Shown here: in pieces, positions 31,801 through 41,233 of the stretch
Numbering within the stretch: the first letter of the stretch is position 1
Layout: every line of letters starts with the position of its first letter
NCBI GenBank assembly: GCA_016791045.1
Contig: JAEUNO010000006.1
Span: 1-64,000, forward strand
Direction: 5' to 3'
From: Methyloversatilis sp.
GTDB lineage: Bacteria; Pseudomonadota; Gammaproteobacteria; Burkholderiales; Rhodocyclaceae
DNA length: 64,000 nt
Translations under genes and position numbers: made by a program
The notes under the pieces: generated by a model
What the model was told of the DNA's origin: nothing
Database searches by the model: none
What the model saw: only the letters and a program-made list of their open reading frames with translations

Positions 31801-33342
31801 GATCGGGCCTGCACCCTGGGGATTCAGCTTCTGCCCACCGCGCAGCTTGTTCAGTGCGTTGATGTAAGCCTTGGCCGAAGCCACGATGATGTCGGTGTCG
31901 GCGCCCTGGCCATTCACGATGCGCCCGCCCTTCGCCAGACGGACTGTCACCTCGCCCTGCGCATCGGTACCGGTGGTGATCGCGTTGACCGAATAGAGCA
32001 ACAGTTCGGCGTTGCTCGCCGCCACCATTTCGATCGCCCGGAACGCCGCGTCGACCGGGCCGCTGCCCTTCGATTCGACAGTCGCCTCGCGACCTGCATC
32101 GATGAGCGTCACTGCGGCATGCGGCGTTTCACCGGTTTCCGAACGCACGCTCATGGCGACCAGCTTGTACAGCTCCTCTTCCGGCGTGACCGACTCGTCA
32201 CTCATCAGCGCCTGCAGATCCTCATCGAAGATTTCGTGCTTCTTGTCGGCCAGCTCCTTGAAGGCGGCAAACGCGACATTCAATCGCTCTTCCGACTCGA
32301 CCACGATGCCCAGATCATTCAGGCGCGCGCGGAATGCGTTTCGCCCCGAAAGCTTGCCGAGCACCAGCTTGTTGGTGTTCCAGCCCACATCCTCGGCACG
32401 CATGATTTCGTAGGTTTCGCGGTGCTTGAGCACGCCGTCCTGATGGATGCCGGACTCGTGCGCGAAGGCATTGGCACCGACCACCGCCTTGTTCGGCTGT
32501 ACTGGATAGCCGGTGATGGTCGACACCAAGCGTGACGCCGGCACGATCTGTGTCGCATCGATGCGGGTCTCAAGGCCGAACACGTCACGCCGGGTACGCA
32601 CCGCCATGACGATTTCCTCGAGTGACGCATTGCCTGCCCGCTCGCCCAGTCCGTTGATCGTGCACTCGACCTGACGTGCGCCAGCCATCACCGCGGCAAG
32701 CGAATTGGCGACCGCCATCCCGAGATCGTTATGGCAGTGCGTCGACCAGATGACCTTGTCGGCGCCCGGTACACGCTCGATGAGCTGCTTCATGCGCTCG
32801 GCCCACTGCGCCGGCACCGAATAGCCGACCGTATCGGGCACGTTGATCGTCCGGGCACCCGCCTTGATCACCTCGGTGAAGACGCGTACGAGGAAATCGA
32901 TGTCGCTGCGCACGGCGTCTTCGGCCGAGAACTCCACGTCATCCGTGTACTCGAGCGCCCAGCCGACCGACTTGATCGCCTGCGCGACGACCTGATCGGG
33001 CGTCATGCGCAGCTTCTTCTCCATGTGGATGGGGCTTGTTGCGATGAAGGTATGGATGCGCCCGCTGGCGGCTGGCTTGATCGCCTCGCCCGCCCGGCGG
33101 ATATCGCTCTCGCTGGCACGGGCAAGCGAACACACGGTGGATTCACGGATGGCTTCCGCCACCGCGCGCACCGATTCGAAGTCACCGTTCGAAGCGGCTG
33201 CGAAGCCGGCTTCGATGACGTCGACCCGCATGCGTTCGAGCTGGCGGGCAATGCGCAACTTCTCGTCGCGCGTCATTGATGCGCCGGGGCTTTGTTCGCC
33301 GTCGCGCAAGGTGGTATCAAAAATGATCAATCGTTCAGACAT
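31798..33342 (-). CDS. leuA: 2-isopropylmalate synthase
   Basis: A 514-aa enzyme condensing 2-oxoisovalerate and acetyl-CoA, the committed step of leucine synthesis. The HMGL-like TIM barrel shows [34 protein letters not shown] and [17 protein letters not shown]; the C-terminal LeuA regulatory domain (about 390-500) is present, so leucine feedback is expected. ATG 33342 has GGAG upstream (CCGGAGAAAGTC). Preceded by a leucine-rich leader ORF with its own promoter, and downstream of pssA and the ilv genes on the same strand. Confidence 0.97.
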   Translation of the reverse strand: MSERLIIFDTTLRDGEQSPGASMTRDEKLRIARQLERMRVDVIEAGFAAASNGDFESVRAVAEAIRESTVCSLARASESDIRRAGEAIKPAASGRIHTFIATSPIHMEKKLRMTPDQVVAQAIKSVGWALEYTDDVEFSAEDAVRSDIDFLVRVFTEVIKAGARTINVPDTVGYSVPAQWAERMKQLIERVPGADKVIWSTHCHNDLGMAVANSLAAVMAGARQVECTINGLGERAGNASLEEIVMAVRTRRDVFGLETRIDATQIVPASRLVSTITGYPVQPNKAVVGANAFAHESGIHQDGVLKHRETYEIMRAEDVGWNTNKLVLGKLSGRNAFRARLNDLGIVVESEERLNVAFAAFKELADKKHEIFDEDLQALMSDESVTPEEELYKLVAMSVRSETGETPHAAVTLIDAGREATVESKGSGPVDAAFRAIEMVAASNAELLLYSVNAITTGTDAQGEVTVRLAKGGRIVNGQGADTDIIVASAKAYINALNKLRGGQKLNPQGAGPI

Positions 33343-33441
33343 GACTTTCTCCGGATTCAGACTGGAATGTTCGGCGTACGGGATCGCACCGCGGTGGCAC
33401 TGGCGCACGGCGGGCAGACTTCAGCAAATTGTGGGGAGGAA

Positions 33442-33528
33442 TTAGTGTGCGCGCGAGCGCAGCAGCGGCCGGGCCAGCAGCAGGCGGCGCAGCGAGAGGG
33501 AGGACGACGGAAGGCGAATCGCGTTCAT
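33442..33528 (-). CDS. leuL: Predicted leucine-rich leader peptide of leuA
   Basis: A 28-codon ORF (ATG 33528 to TAA 33442) ending 99 bp before leuA. Eight of 28 residues are Leu, including runs of three CTG (codons 16-18) and two CTG (22-23); six are Arg. The composition and position match leader peptides that sense charged leucine-tRNA. No ribosome site is visible upstream of the ATG; the promoter at 33536-33564 would start transcription at or next to the A of ATG, so the ORF may be leaderless. No terminator hairpin with a T-run is obvious before leuA, so the read-out mechanism is unclear. Confidence 0.6.
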   Translation of the reverse strand: MNAIRLPSSSLSLRRLLLARPLLRSRAH

Positions 33529-33535
33529 GGCCACG

Positions 33536-33564
33536 AATATAAATGCAATTACGCAGGCCGGCAA
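33536..33564 (-). promoter_or_regulatory. Putative leuA promoter
   Basis: Minus strand -35 TTGCCG (33559-33564), 17-bp spacer, -10 TATATT (33536-33541). The predicted start falls at about 33528-33529, the first base of the leader ORF, in the 237-bp gap between pssA and leuA. Confidence 0.6.
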
Positions 33565-33579
33565 TCTCCTTTGTCCGGC

Positions 33580-34347
33580 TCAGGCCGCCGGAGGGGTTGA
33601 TTTCCGGGTGAAGAATTTCGCCAGCAGCATGACGTAACCGGACAGTGCATAGGCGACAAACAGGCCGAACAGCACGATGGGCGGATTCAATGACACGGCA
33701 ACAAAGGCGAGAACAAATCCGAAAATGACGATGAACGGCACGCTGCGCCGCAGATTGATGTCCTTGCCGCTCCAGAATTTCACATTACTGACCATTGTCA
33801 GGCCTGCAAACAGGGTGATTGCGAAGGCTGCCCAGCGCATGTCGGGGCCGGTGTAGCCATTGTCTGTCGTGACCCACACAAGGCCGGCCACCAGCGCAGC
33901 CGCGGCCGGGCTGGGCAAGCCCTGGAAATAGCGCTTGTCCACCGTGCCGAGATTGGTGTTGAAGCGTGCCAGTCGCAATGCCGCGCCCGCACAGTAGATG
34001 AAGGCGGCAATCCAGCCCCATTTTCCGAGGCCGCGCATGGCCCACTCATAGGCGATCAGCGCAGGCGCTGCACCGAACGACACCATGTCTGACAGTGAGT
34101 CGTATTCAGCGCCAAACGCCGACTGGGTATGCGTGAGGCGTGCCACACGGCCATCCAGGCCGTCCAGCACCATGGCCACGAAAATCGCGACCGCAGCGTA
34201 TTCGTAACGCCCGTTCATGGCCTGCACGATCGCGTAAAAGCCGGCAAACAGCGATGCGGTGGTGAACAGGTTGGGCAGGATGTAGATGCCGCGCCGGCGT
34301 TTCAGCGGATCGGCGGGTTTCACGTATTGCGGGTCGTACTCTGACAT
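33580..34347 (-). CDS. pssA: CDP-diacylglycerol-serine O-phosphatidyltransferase
   Basis: A 255-aa integral-membrane CDP-alcohol phosphatidyltransferase making phosphatidylserine, precursor of phosphatidylethanolamine. The motif VLDGLDGRVARLTHTQSAFG continues to YDSLSDMVSFG, giving the D-G-x2-D-G-x2-A-R-x8-G-x3-D-x3-D signature with all metal ligands. About seven TM helices follow RGIYILPNLFTTASLFAGFY. It lies between ilvC (with a terminator) and leuA. Confidence 0.95.
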   Translation of the reverse strand: MSEYDPQYVKPADPLKRRRGIYILPNLFTTASLFAGFYAIVQAMNGRYEYAAVAIFVAMVLDGLDGRVARLTHTQSAFGAEYDSLSDMVSFGAAPALIAYEWAMRGLGKWGWIAAFIYCAGAALRLARFNTNLGTVDKRYFQGLPSPAAAALVAGLVWVTTDNGYTGPDMRWAAFAITLFAGLTMVSNVKFWSGKDINLRRSVPFIVIFGFVLAFVAVSLNPPIVLFGLFVAYALSGYVMLLAKFFTRKSTPPAA

Positions 34348-34477
34348 GCATTCACTCCGGCAAACCTCGCGCGACGGCAGCGCGCAAGGCAGAACACTGT
34401 GTTCAGGGCGATCCGGTTCGCCTTCATGGACGATCCTTTTCGCATGGCGCGAACGGAATCATCCAATCCCGGAATGG

Positions 34478-34520
34478 AAAAGCCCGATCGGTCCGCGCAT
34501 GCGCGCAGACGGATCGGGCT
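34478..34520 (-). terminator. Rho-independent terminator after ilvC
   Basis: Minus strand stem AGCCCGATC (34512-34520) pairs with GATCGGGCT (34481-34489), with a further GC-rich inner stem, followed by TTTT (A-run 34478-34481 on the plus strand). Separates the ilv operon from pssA; the gap 34348-34477 otherwise shows nothing clear. Confidence 0.75.
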
Positions 34521-34534
34521 GCACCGATACCGAA

Positions 34535-36114
<1,580 letters not shown>

Positions 36115-36265
36115 TGCGAGCGCCTTGGTAGGGATTGCAGAGACCGCCGCCGCGGAGACGGGCTGCCGGAGGCCGGTGCCCGGTACCTGCCGGGCGGGTA
36201 ATCCCGGCAGGCGGACTGGTCGGCCGGGCCGGCCAGTTCCGCGTACAGCAGCGTTCGAACTACGG

Positions 36266-37975
36266 TTACAGGTCTTCCGAAGACAGGATCATGTCGGTCA
36301 GACCCTTGCCGCCCATCACCATCGGATAAACGTTTTCGGTCTGGTCGACCTGGAAGTCGAGGAACACCAGATCATTCTTGCGCTTGAACGCCTCGCGCAG
36401 TGCGCCTTCGACATCGCCCGGCTTTTCGATGCGCATGCCGATGTGGCCATAGGCTTCTGCCAGCTTCGGGAAATCCGGCAGCGAATCCATGTACGACTCG
36501 GAGTAGCGGTTGCCGTGGATGATTTCCTGCCACTGCCGAACCATGCCCAGATAGCGATTGTTCAGGCTGCATATCTTCAGAGGAATGCGGTACTGCTTGC
36601 AGGTCGACAATTCCTGGATGTTCATCTGCACCGAACCTTCGCCCGTCACCACCGCAACCGGCGACCCCGGGTGCGCGAGCTGCACGCCAATGCCGTAGGG
36701 AATGCCGACGCCCATCGTGCCCAGGCCGCCGGAGTTGAGCCAGCGACGCGGCTTGTCGAACTTGTAGTACTGGGCCGCCCACATCTGGTGCTGGCCGACG
36801 TCGGACGTCACGAAGGCATCGCCCTTGGTCACTTCCCAGAGCTTTTCGATGACGAACTGCGGCTTGATGATTTCGTCGCTCTGCTTGTACTTCAGGCAAT
36901 CGCGACGGCGCCATTCCTCGATCTGCTTCCACCACTCGCCGAGCGCTTCCTGATCGGGGCGGTCAGCCGAGCCGTCGAGCAGACGAAGGATGTCGTCCAG
37001 CACGTCCGGCAGGTTACCCACGATGGGCACGTCCACCTTCACGCGCTTGGAGATCGACGACGGATCGATGTCGATGTGGATGATCTTGCGGGCAATGCGT
37101 GCGAAATCAGCCGGATTGCCGATCACGCGGTCGTCGAACCGGGCGCCCACGGCGATCAGCACGTCGCAGTACTGCATCGCCATGTTCGCTTCGTAGTTGC
37201 CGTGCATGCCGAGCATGCCGACGAACTGCTTGTCGGTCGCCGGGTAGGCGCCAAGGCCCATCAGCGTATTGGTGCACGGCGCGCCGAGCGTGCGCACGAG
37301 CTTCGTGAGCTGCTCTGAACAATCCGACAGGATGACGCCGCCGCCGGCGTAGATCATCGGGCGCTTGGCGTCGAGCAGCAGCTGCACGGCCTTCTTGATC
37401 TGGCCCTGATGCCCCTTGATGATCGGATTGTACGAGCGCATCGTCACCGATTTCGGGTACTCGTACTCCGCCTTGGCGATCGTGATGTCCTTCGGAATAT
37501 CGACCAGCACCGGGCCCGGGCGGCCGGTTTTGGCGATGTAGAAGGCCTTCTTGATCGTGCTGGCGATGTCCTTTGCGTCCTTGACCAGGAAGTTGTGCTT
37601 CACGCACGGACGCGTGATGCCGACCGTGTCGCACTCCTGGAAGGCATCCTGGCCGATGGCAGCCGTCGGCACCTGACCGGAAATGATCACCATCGGGATG
37701 GAGTCCATATACGCCGTGGCAATGCCGGTGATGGCATTGGTGACACCGGGACCGGACGTGACGAGCGCAACCCCTACACGATCAGTCGAGCGCGAGTAGG
37801 CGTCGGCCGCATGCAGCGCAGCCTGTTCGTGCCGGACGAGTACATGGCGTACCGCGTCCTGCTTGAAAAGCTCGTCGTACAGGTACAGGACGGCACCGCC
37901 CGGATACCCGAACACGTATTCGACCTTTTCTTCCGCAAGGCACCTGACTACAATTTCCGCTCCGGTCAATAGCAT
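36266..37975 (-). CDS. ilvB: Acetolactate synthase catalytic large subunit
   Basis: A 569-aa ThDP/FAD enzyme (also named IlvI) joining two pyruvates or pyruvate and 2-oxobutyrate. VFGYPGGAVLYLYDEL contains the ThDP-activating Glu region; VRHEQAALHAADAYSRSTDR, GPGVTNAITGIATAYMDSIP and the ThDP/Mg motif GEGSVQMNIQELSTCKQY are present. First gene of ilvB-ilvN-ilvC, preceded by a sigma70-like promoter and divergent from the sigma-factor operon. Confidence 0.97.
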   Translation of the reverse strand: MLLTGAEIVVRCLAEEKVEYVFGYPGGAVLYLYDELFKQDAVRHVLVRHEQAALHAADAYSRSTDRVGVALVTSGPGVTNAITGIATAYMDSIPMVIISGQVPTAAIGQDAFQECDTVGITRPCVKHNFLVKDAKDIASTIKKAFYIAKTGRPGPVLVDIPKDITIAKAEYEYPKSVTMRSYNPIIKGHQGQIKKAVQLLLDAKRPMIYAGGGVILSDCSEQLTKLVRTLGAPCTNTLMGLGAYPATDKQFVGMLGMHGNYEANMAMQYCDVLIAVGARFDDRVIGNPADFARIARKIIHIDIDPSSISKRVKVDVPIVGNLPDVLDDILRLLDGSADRPDQEALGEWWKQIEEWRRRDCLKYKQSDEIIKPQFVIEKLWEVTKGDAFVTSDVGQHQMWAAQYYKFDKPRRWLNSGGLGTMGVGIPYGIGVQLAHPGSPVAVVTGEGSVQMNIQELSTCKQYRIPLKICSLNNRYLGMVRQWQEIIHGNRYSESYMDSLPDFPKLAEAYGHIGMRIEKPGDVEGALREAFKRKNDLVFLDFQVDQTENVYPMVMGGKGLTDMILSSEDL

Positions 37976-38011
37976 TGAAGCACCTGTATAAAATTTCCGG
38001 AAAAGCGCCAG

Positions 38012-38040
38012 AGGGTAGCCTGCACCTGTTGCGTGGTCAA
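38012..38040 (-). promoter_or_regulatory. Putative sigma70 promoter of ilvB-ilvN-ilvC
   Basis: Minus strand -35 TTGACC (38035-38040), 17-bp spacer, -10 TACCCT (38012-38017), about 30 bp upstream of the ilvB ATG. No branched-chain-rich leader ORF was found here. Confidence 0.55.
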
Positions 38041-38171
38041 GGCATTTGTCCGCCGCCGGCCCGACGATCCGGGCTGATCAGGGTGCGCCGTCCGTCGGGA
38101 ACCTGGCCCCCATCCGATCGATCCAGAACGCACTGACCGTTCGGCGCAGATCACCCCTAGAAGGAATCAAT

Positions 38172-38738
38172 CTGGCTTCCAGAGAAGAACTGTCGAGCTT
38201 TCTTGCAGCCGTGGAACGCCGCGCCTTCAAGCAGGCTGTTTTTGCGTTGCGCAACGACGAATCCGCGCTCGACGCCGTGCAGGACGCAATGCTCAAGCTG
38301 GCCGAAAAGTACAGTGACCGGCCGGCGGGCGAGTTTCCCATGCTGTTCCAGCGCATCCTGCAGAACGTCATCCGCGACGCATTCCGCCGGCGCAAGGTAC
38401 GCTCGACGTGGACGACACTGCTGTCGGCCTTTTCGGGCGCGGATGAAGACGACGATTACGACCCGCTTGACACCATGGTGATCGACGATCCGTCGTCATT
38501 CGGCCGCAGCCCGGAGCAGAACGTCGGGCAAGCGGAAGTGATGGCGCTCATCGAGCGTGAGATTGCCCGGCTTCCGGGCCGTCAACGGGAGGCGTTCCTG
38601 ATGCGTTACTGGGAAGAGATGGACATATCCGAAACTGCGGCGGTCATGGGCTGTTCCGAGGGCAGTGTGAAGACGCACTGTTCGCGCGCCACGCATTCTC
38701 TGGCCGCCGCCCTGAAACTGCGCGGCGTCAAGTTATGA
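38172..38738 (+). CDS. ECF-type RNA polymerase sigma factor, apparent CTG start
   Basis: A roughly 188-aa sigma factor. Region 2 contains ALDAVQDAMLKLAEKYSDRP and LFQRILQNVIRDAFRRRKVR; region 4 (about 125-180) contains LPGRQREAFLMRYWEEMDIS, ETAAVMGCSEGSVKTHCSRA. A long acidic linker (GADEDDDYDPLD) joins them. There is no ATG, GTG or TTG near the conserved N-terminus; CTG 38172 has an ideal AAGGA (38161-38165) and begins x-A-S-R-E-E-L-S-S-F-L, where I recall homologues starting M-A-S. The alternative TTG 38046 adds 42 poorly conserved residues. It overlaps the DUF3619 gene by 4 bp. Confidence 0.88.
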   Translation: MASREELSSFLAAVERRAFKQAVFALRNDESALDAVQDAMLKLAEKYSDRPAGEFPMLFQRILQNVIRDAFRRRKVRSTWTTLLSAFSGADEDDDYDPLDTMVIDDPSSFGRSPEQNVGQAEVMALIEREIARLPGRQREAFLMRYWEEMDISETAAVMGCSEGSVKTHCSRATHSLAAALKLRGVKL

Positions 38739-39157
38739 ACAATCCTGTCACCACACCCCTCCCGAGTGCGCTTGAACAGGCCGCGATCGGCCAACGGGCG
38801 CATGCCGCGCTGGAAGCCGCCAGTGCCGCGCTGCCGCCGGACATCGTATTCCGTCTCGGCCAGTCACGCGAAAAGGCGCTCGCGTTGCATGCATCGAGAC
38901 GGCGGGCGCCGATCGCGCTGTTCCAGCTGGTCGGCTTTCCGGGCTCAGGGCAGCACTGGCTGCGCGACGTCATCACTCCGGCGCTCGGCATCGTCATGCT
39001 GGCCGTGATCGCCACAGTTGCGGGGCAGTACTCCGCAAACGCCAATCACAGCGAAGTCATCGAAATCGACAGCGCACTGCTGACGGACGACCTGCCGATC
39101 GATGCCTACCTCGACCGTGGCTTCACCGCCTGGGTCGCGCACCAGGGAGGCGTCTGA
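38735..39157 (+). CDS. DUF3619 single-pass membrane protein, candidate anti-sigma factor
   Basis: A 140-aa DUF3619 protein: about 78 cytoplasmic residues with helical LEQAAIGQRAHAALEAASAA, one TM helix at about 79-98 (VITPALGIVMLAVIATVAGQ), and a short periplasmic tail with acidic DSALLTDDLPIDAYLDRGF. It is translationally coupled to the preceding sigma factor, and size and topology resemble anti-sigma factors. That role is inferred; the family has no established function known to me. Confidence 0.82.
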   Translation: MNNPVTTPLPSALEQAAIGQRAHAALEAASAALPPDIVFRLGQSREKALALHASRRRAPIALFQLVGFPGSGQHWLRDVITPALGIVMLAVIATVAGQYSANANHSEVIEIDSALLTDDLPIDAYLDRGFTAWVAHQGGV

Positions 39158-39609
39158 TGCGCGGCCTGCTGTGCGTGGTTTCGGTCGTACTGGGCATGAC
39201 CGCTGCCGTGCCTGCACAGGCCGGCGACCAGCCCGACTGGCAGCAACTGAGCGCCGCGCAGCGCAATGTGCTCGCCCCGCTGGGCGGAGACTGGAATCAC
39301 CTTGACGATGATCGGCGCCGAAAATGGCTCGATCTGGCGCAGCGATTTCCGTCGATGACGCCCGATGAACAGGCGCGCATGCGCGCTCGCATGAGCTACT
39401 GGTCCAGCCTTACACCGGAGGAGCGGGTCGAGGCACGCGAGCGCTACAAGCGCCTGCAGGCCATGCCGCCCGATCAGCGCGAAGCACTTGCGCGCAAGTG
39501 GGAAGCCTACGAAAGCCTGTCGCGCGAAGAACGCAAACGCTTCAATGACAGTCAACGCCCGGCAGAGAAAGCGCCGGGCGCCGCCGCCGCGACACCGGTA
39601 CGCAAGTAA
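39157..39609 (+). CDS. DUF3106 periplasmic protein
   Basis: A 150-aa secreted protein: signal peptide about 1-22 (ending VPAQA), then the DUF3106 repeats W-x2-L-x2-AQ-x2-L-A-P-L and R-x2-K-W-L-x2-A-x-R-F-x3-(T/S)-P-x-E-Q-x-R. Repeated helical M-(T/P)-P-(D/E)-(E/Q) turns suggest a helical-hairpin periplasmic chaperone-like fold, somewhat like CpxP-type sensors (inference). Starts 1 bp inside the DUF3619 stop, so all three genes are coupled. Confidence 0.82.
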   Translation: MRGLLCVVSVVLGMTAAVPAQAGDQPDWQQLSAAQRNVLAPLGGDWNHLDDDRRRKWLDLAQRFPSMTPDEQARMRARMSYWSSLTPEERVEARERYKRLQAMPPDQREALARKWEAYESLSREERKRFNDSQRPAEKAPGAAAATPVRK

Positions 39610-39695
39610 ACTATGTACGTTCTCCAAGGTTAGCCGGAGTGCGCTTCGCATTCCAGCAAGCCTTGGGGCGCCATTCCACGCTGCCTGACTGCCCG

Positions 39696-40127
39696 ATGTC
39701 CGACCTTATCCGTTTTCCGGCCGCCGGCCTGCGCCGCCGCCTCGCCTCGCTGCTGTACGAATCCCTGTTGTTGCTGGGCGTGCTGGCCGCCGGCTTCATG
39801 CTGCCGTATCTGGTGATAGGGCTGTTCTTCGAGGTCGCACCACAGGGCTGGTTTGCCTGGCTGCACGCCGGTTCGCTGCTCGGCCTCTATTTCGTGCATT
39901 ACTGGCACACCGGCGGGCAGACGCTCGCCATGCAGACCTGGGGCATCCGGGTGGTCGATGCGACGCAGGACAATCCGCCGAACTGGCGCCGCGCCACGCT
40001 GCGCTATCTGCTGAGCTGGCCTTCGGTGCTGTTCTGCGGCGCCGGACTGATCTGGGCATTGTTCGATCGCGAGCGCCAGTTTCTGCACGATCGGCTGGCC
40101 GGCACGCGGGTGATCCGCATCAAGTAA
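39696..40127 (+). CDS. RDD-family membrane protein
   Basis: A 143-aa RDD protein with about three TM helices: AGLRRRLASLLYESLLLLGV (R-x3-D-like start), HTGGQTLAMQTWGIRVVDA and RYLLSWPSVLFCGAGLIWAL, then DRERQFLHDRLAGTRV. Function unknown, often linked to ion or metabolite transport. ATG 39696 was preferred over ATG 39639 because the conserved part starts just after it. Last gene of the sigma-factor cluster, 86 bp downstream of DUF3106. Confidence 0.85.
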   Translation: MSDLIRFPAAGLRRRLASLLYESLLLLGVLAAGFMLPYLVIGLFFEVAPQGWFAWLHAGSLLGLYFVHYWHTGGQTLAMQTWGIRVVDATQDNPPNWRRATLRYLLSWPSVLFCGAGLIWALFDRERQFLHDRLAGTRVIRIK

Positions 40128-40157
40128 GCTGCCCGGAAGGTCAGGTGGAAGGGACGT

Positions 40158-41231
40158 TCATCGCCGGTCTTCCCACCACAGCATGGCGGCCGCGGCGAAC
40201 ATGAAGAGCAGTCCCGGCGTCAGCGCGGCCGCATAGGGCGGCCACGAATTGATGGCGCCCAGGTTGGAGAACAGCCCGTTCAGCATGTGGAAGAACACGC
40301 CGATCATCACGCCGGTAAACACCTTGATGCTGACCGCGGCATTGCGGTTGTGCATGTAGGCAAACGGCAACGCAAGCGCCAGCATCACGATGCAGGCGAG
40401 CGGATAAGTGAACTTCTTCCACAACGCGATTTCGTAGCGACCGGTTTCCTGCCGGTTGTCGACCAGATGCTGGATGTAGTGCCAGAGCTTCCATGCCGAC
40501 ATGCGTTCGGGCACGACCAGCATCACACTCATCACATCGGGGCTCAGACCCGATTCCCACACCAGGCTGTCCGATCGGCTCACCCGCGCACCCTTGTCGG
40601 TGAATTCGGTGCGGGTGACGTCGGTCAGCGTCCAGCCTTCGGGCGGCAGATAGGCGGCCCCGGCGGCTTCGAGCACCGACAGCAGCACACGGCTGTCGTT
40701 GAACTCGAAAATGCGCAGCTGCTGCAACCTGCCATCGGGCGTCACGCTGCCCACATTCACGAAGTCGTTCTCGTCCTTGATCCAGAAGCCGCTGCGGAAT
40801 TCGCTGGTCAGCAACTGCGAGCGGGCGGCAAGCTTCAGCTCCTGCGCAGCCTTCTCGGCGGGCGGTGCAACAAACTCGCCGGTCACGAAGGTCAACACCA
40901 CAAAGGGCAGCCCGATGCGCGCCAGCAGACGCAGCAGCTGCGGCGTGGACACGCCGGATGCCCGCAGCACGGTGATTTCGGAATGGCGCGACAGCGTGGT
41001 CAGCGAATACAGCCCGCCGATCAGCACGGCGATCGGCAGCGTTTCATACACGCGACCGGGCATGGTCAGCACGGTATACATCACCGCATGCTCCAGCCCG
41101 TAGTTGCCGCGCCCCAGGTTGTCCAGTTCGTTGATCAGGTCGAAAAAGCCGAACAGGCCGAGAAAGGATGCCAGCACCAGCAGGGTGGCCAGCACGACCT
41201 CTCGACGCAGGTAGCGTTCGTGTATCAGCAT
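40158..41231 (-). CDS. lptG: LPS export ABC transporter permease LptG
   Basis: A 357-aa inner-membrane permease that with LptF and the LptB2 ATPase drives lipopolysaccharide from the inner membrane to the periplasmic bridge. It starts MLIHERYLRREVVLATLLVL, contains PIAVLIGGLYSLTTLSRHSE, LRASGVSTPQLLRLLARIGL, a periplasmic jellyroll (about 130-265) and the terminal TM block with ALALPFAYMHNRNAAVSIKV. Start 2 bp after the lptF stop; co-transcribed with lptF. Confidence 0.95.
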   Translation of the reverse strand: MLIHERYLRREVVLATLLVLASFLGLFGFFDLINELDNLGRGNYGLEHAVMYTVLTMPGRVYETLPIAVLIGGLYSLTTLSRHSEITVLRASGVSTPQLLRLLARIGLPFVVLTFVTGEFVAPPAEKAAQELKLAARSQLLTSEFRSGFWIKDENDFVNVGSVTPDGRLQQLRIFEFNDSRVLLSVLEAAGAAYLPPEGWTLTDVTRTEFTDKGARVSRSDSLVWESGLSPDVMSVMLVVPERMSAWKLWHYIQHLVDNRQETGRYEIALWKKFTYPLACIVMLALALPFAYMHNRNAAVSIKVFTGVMIGVFFHMLNGLFSNLGAINSWPPYAAALTPGLLFMFAAAAMLWWEDRR

Positions 41232-41233
41232 GA

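Noticed and set aside
37976-38171. Branched-chain leader peptide before ilvB
   Set aside because: Short ORFs here (for example one of 11 codons) have no Ile/Val/Leu run.
38046-38171. N-terminal extension of the sigma factor from TTG
   Set aside because: Sequence is Pro/Ser/Arg-rich without family similarity, and the good ribosome site lies downstream at 38161.
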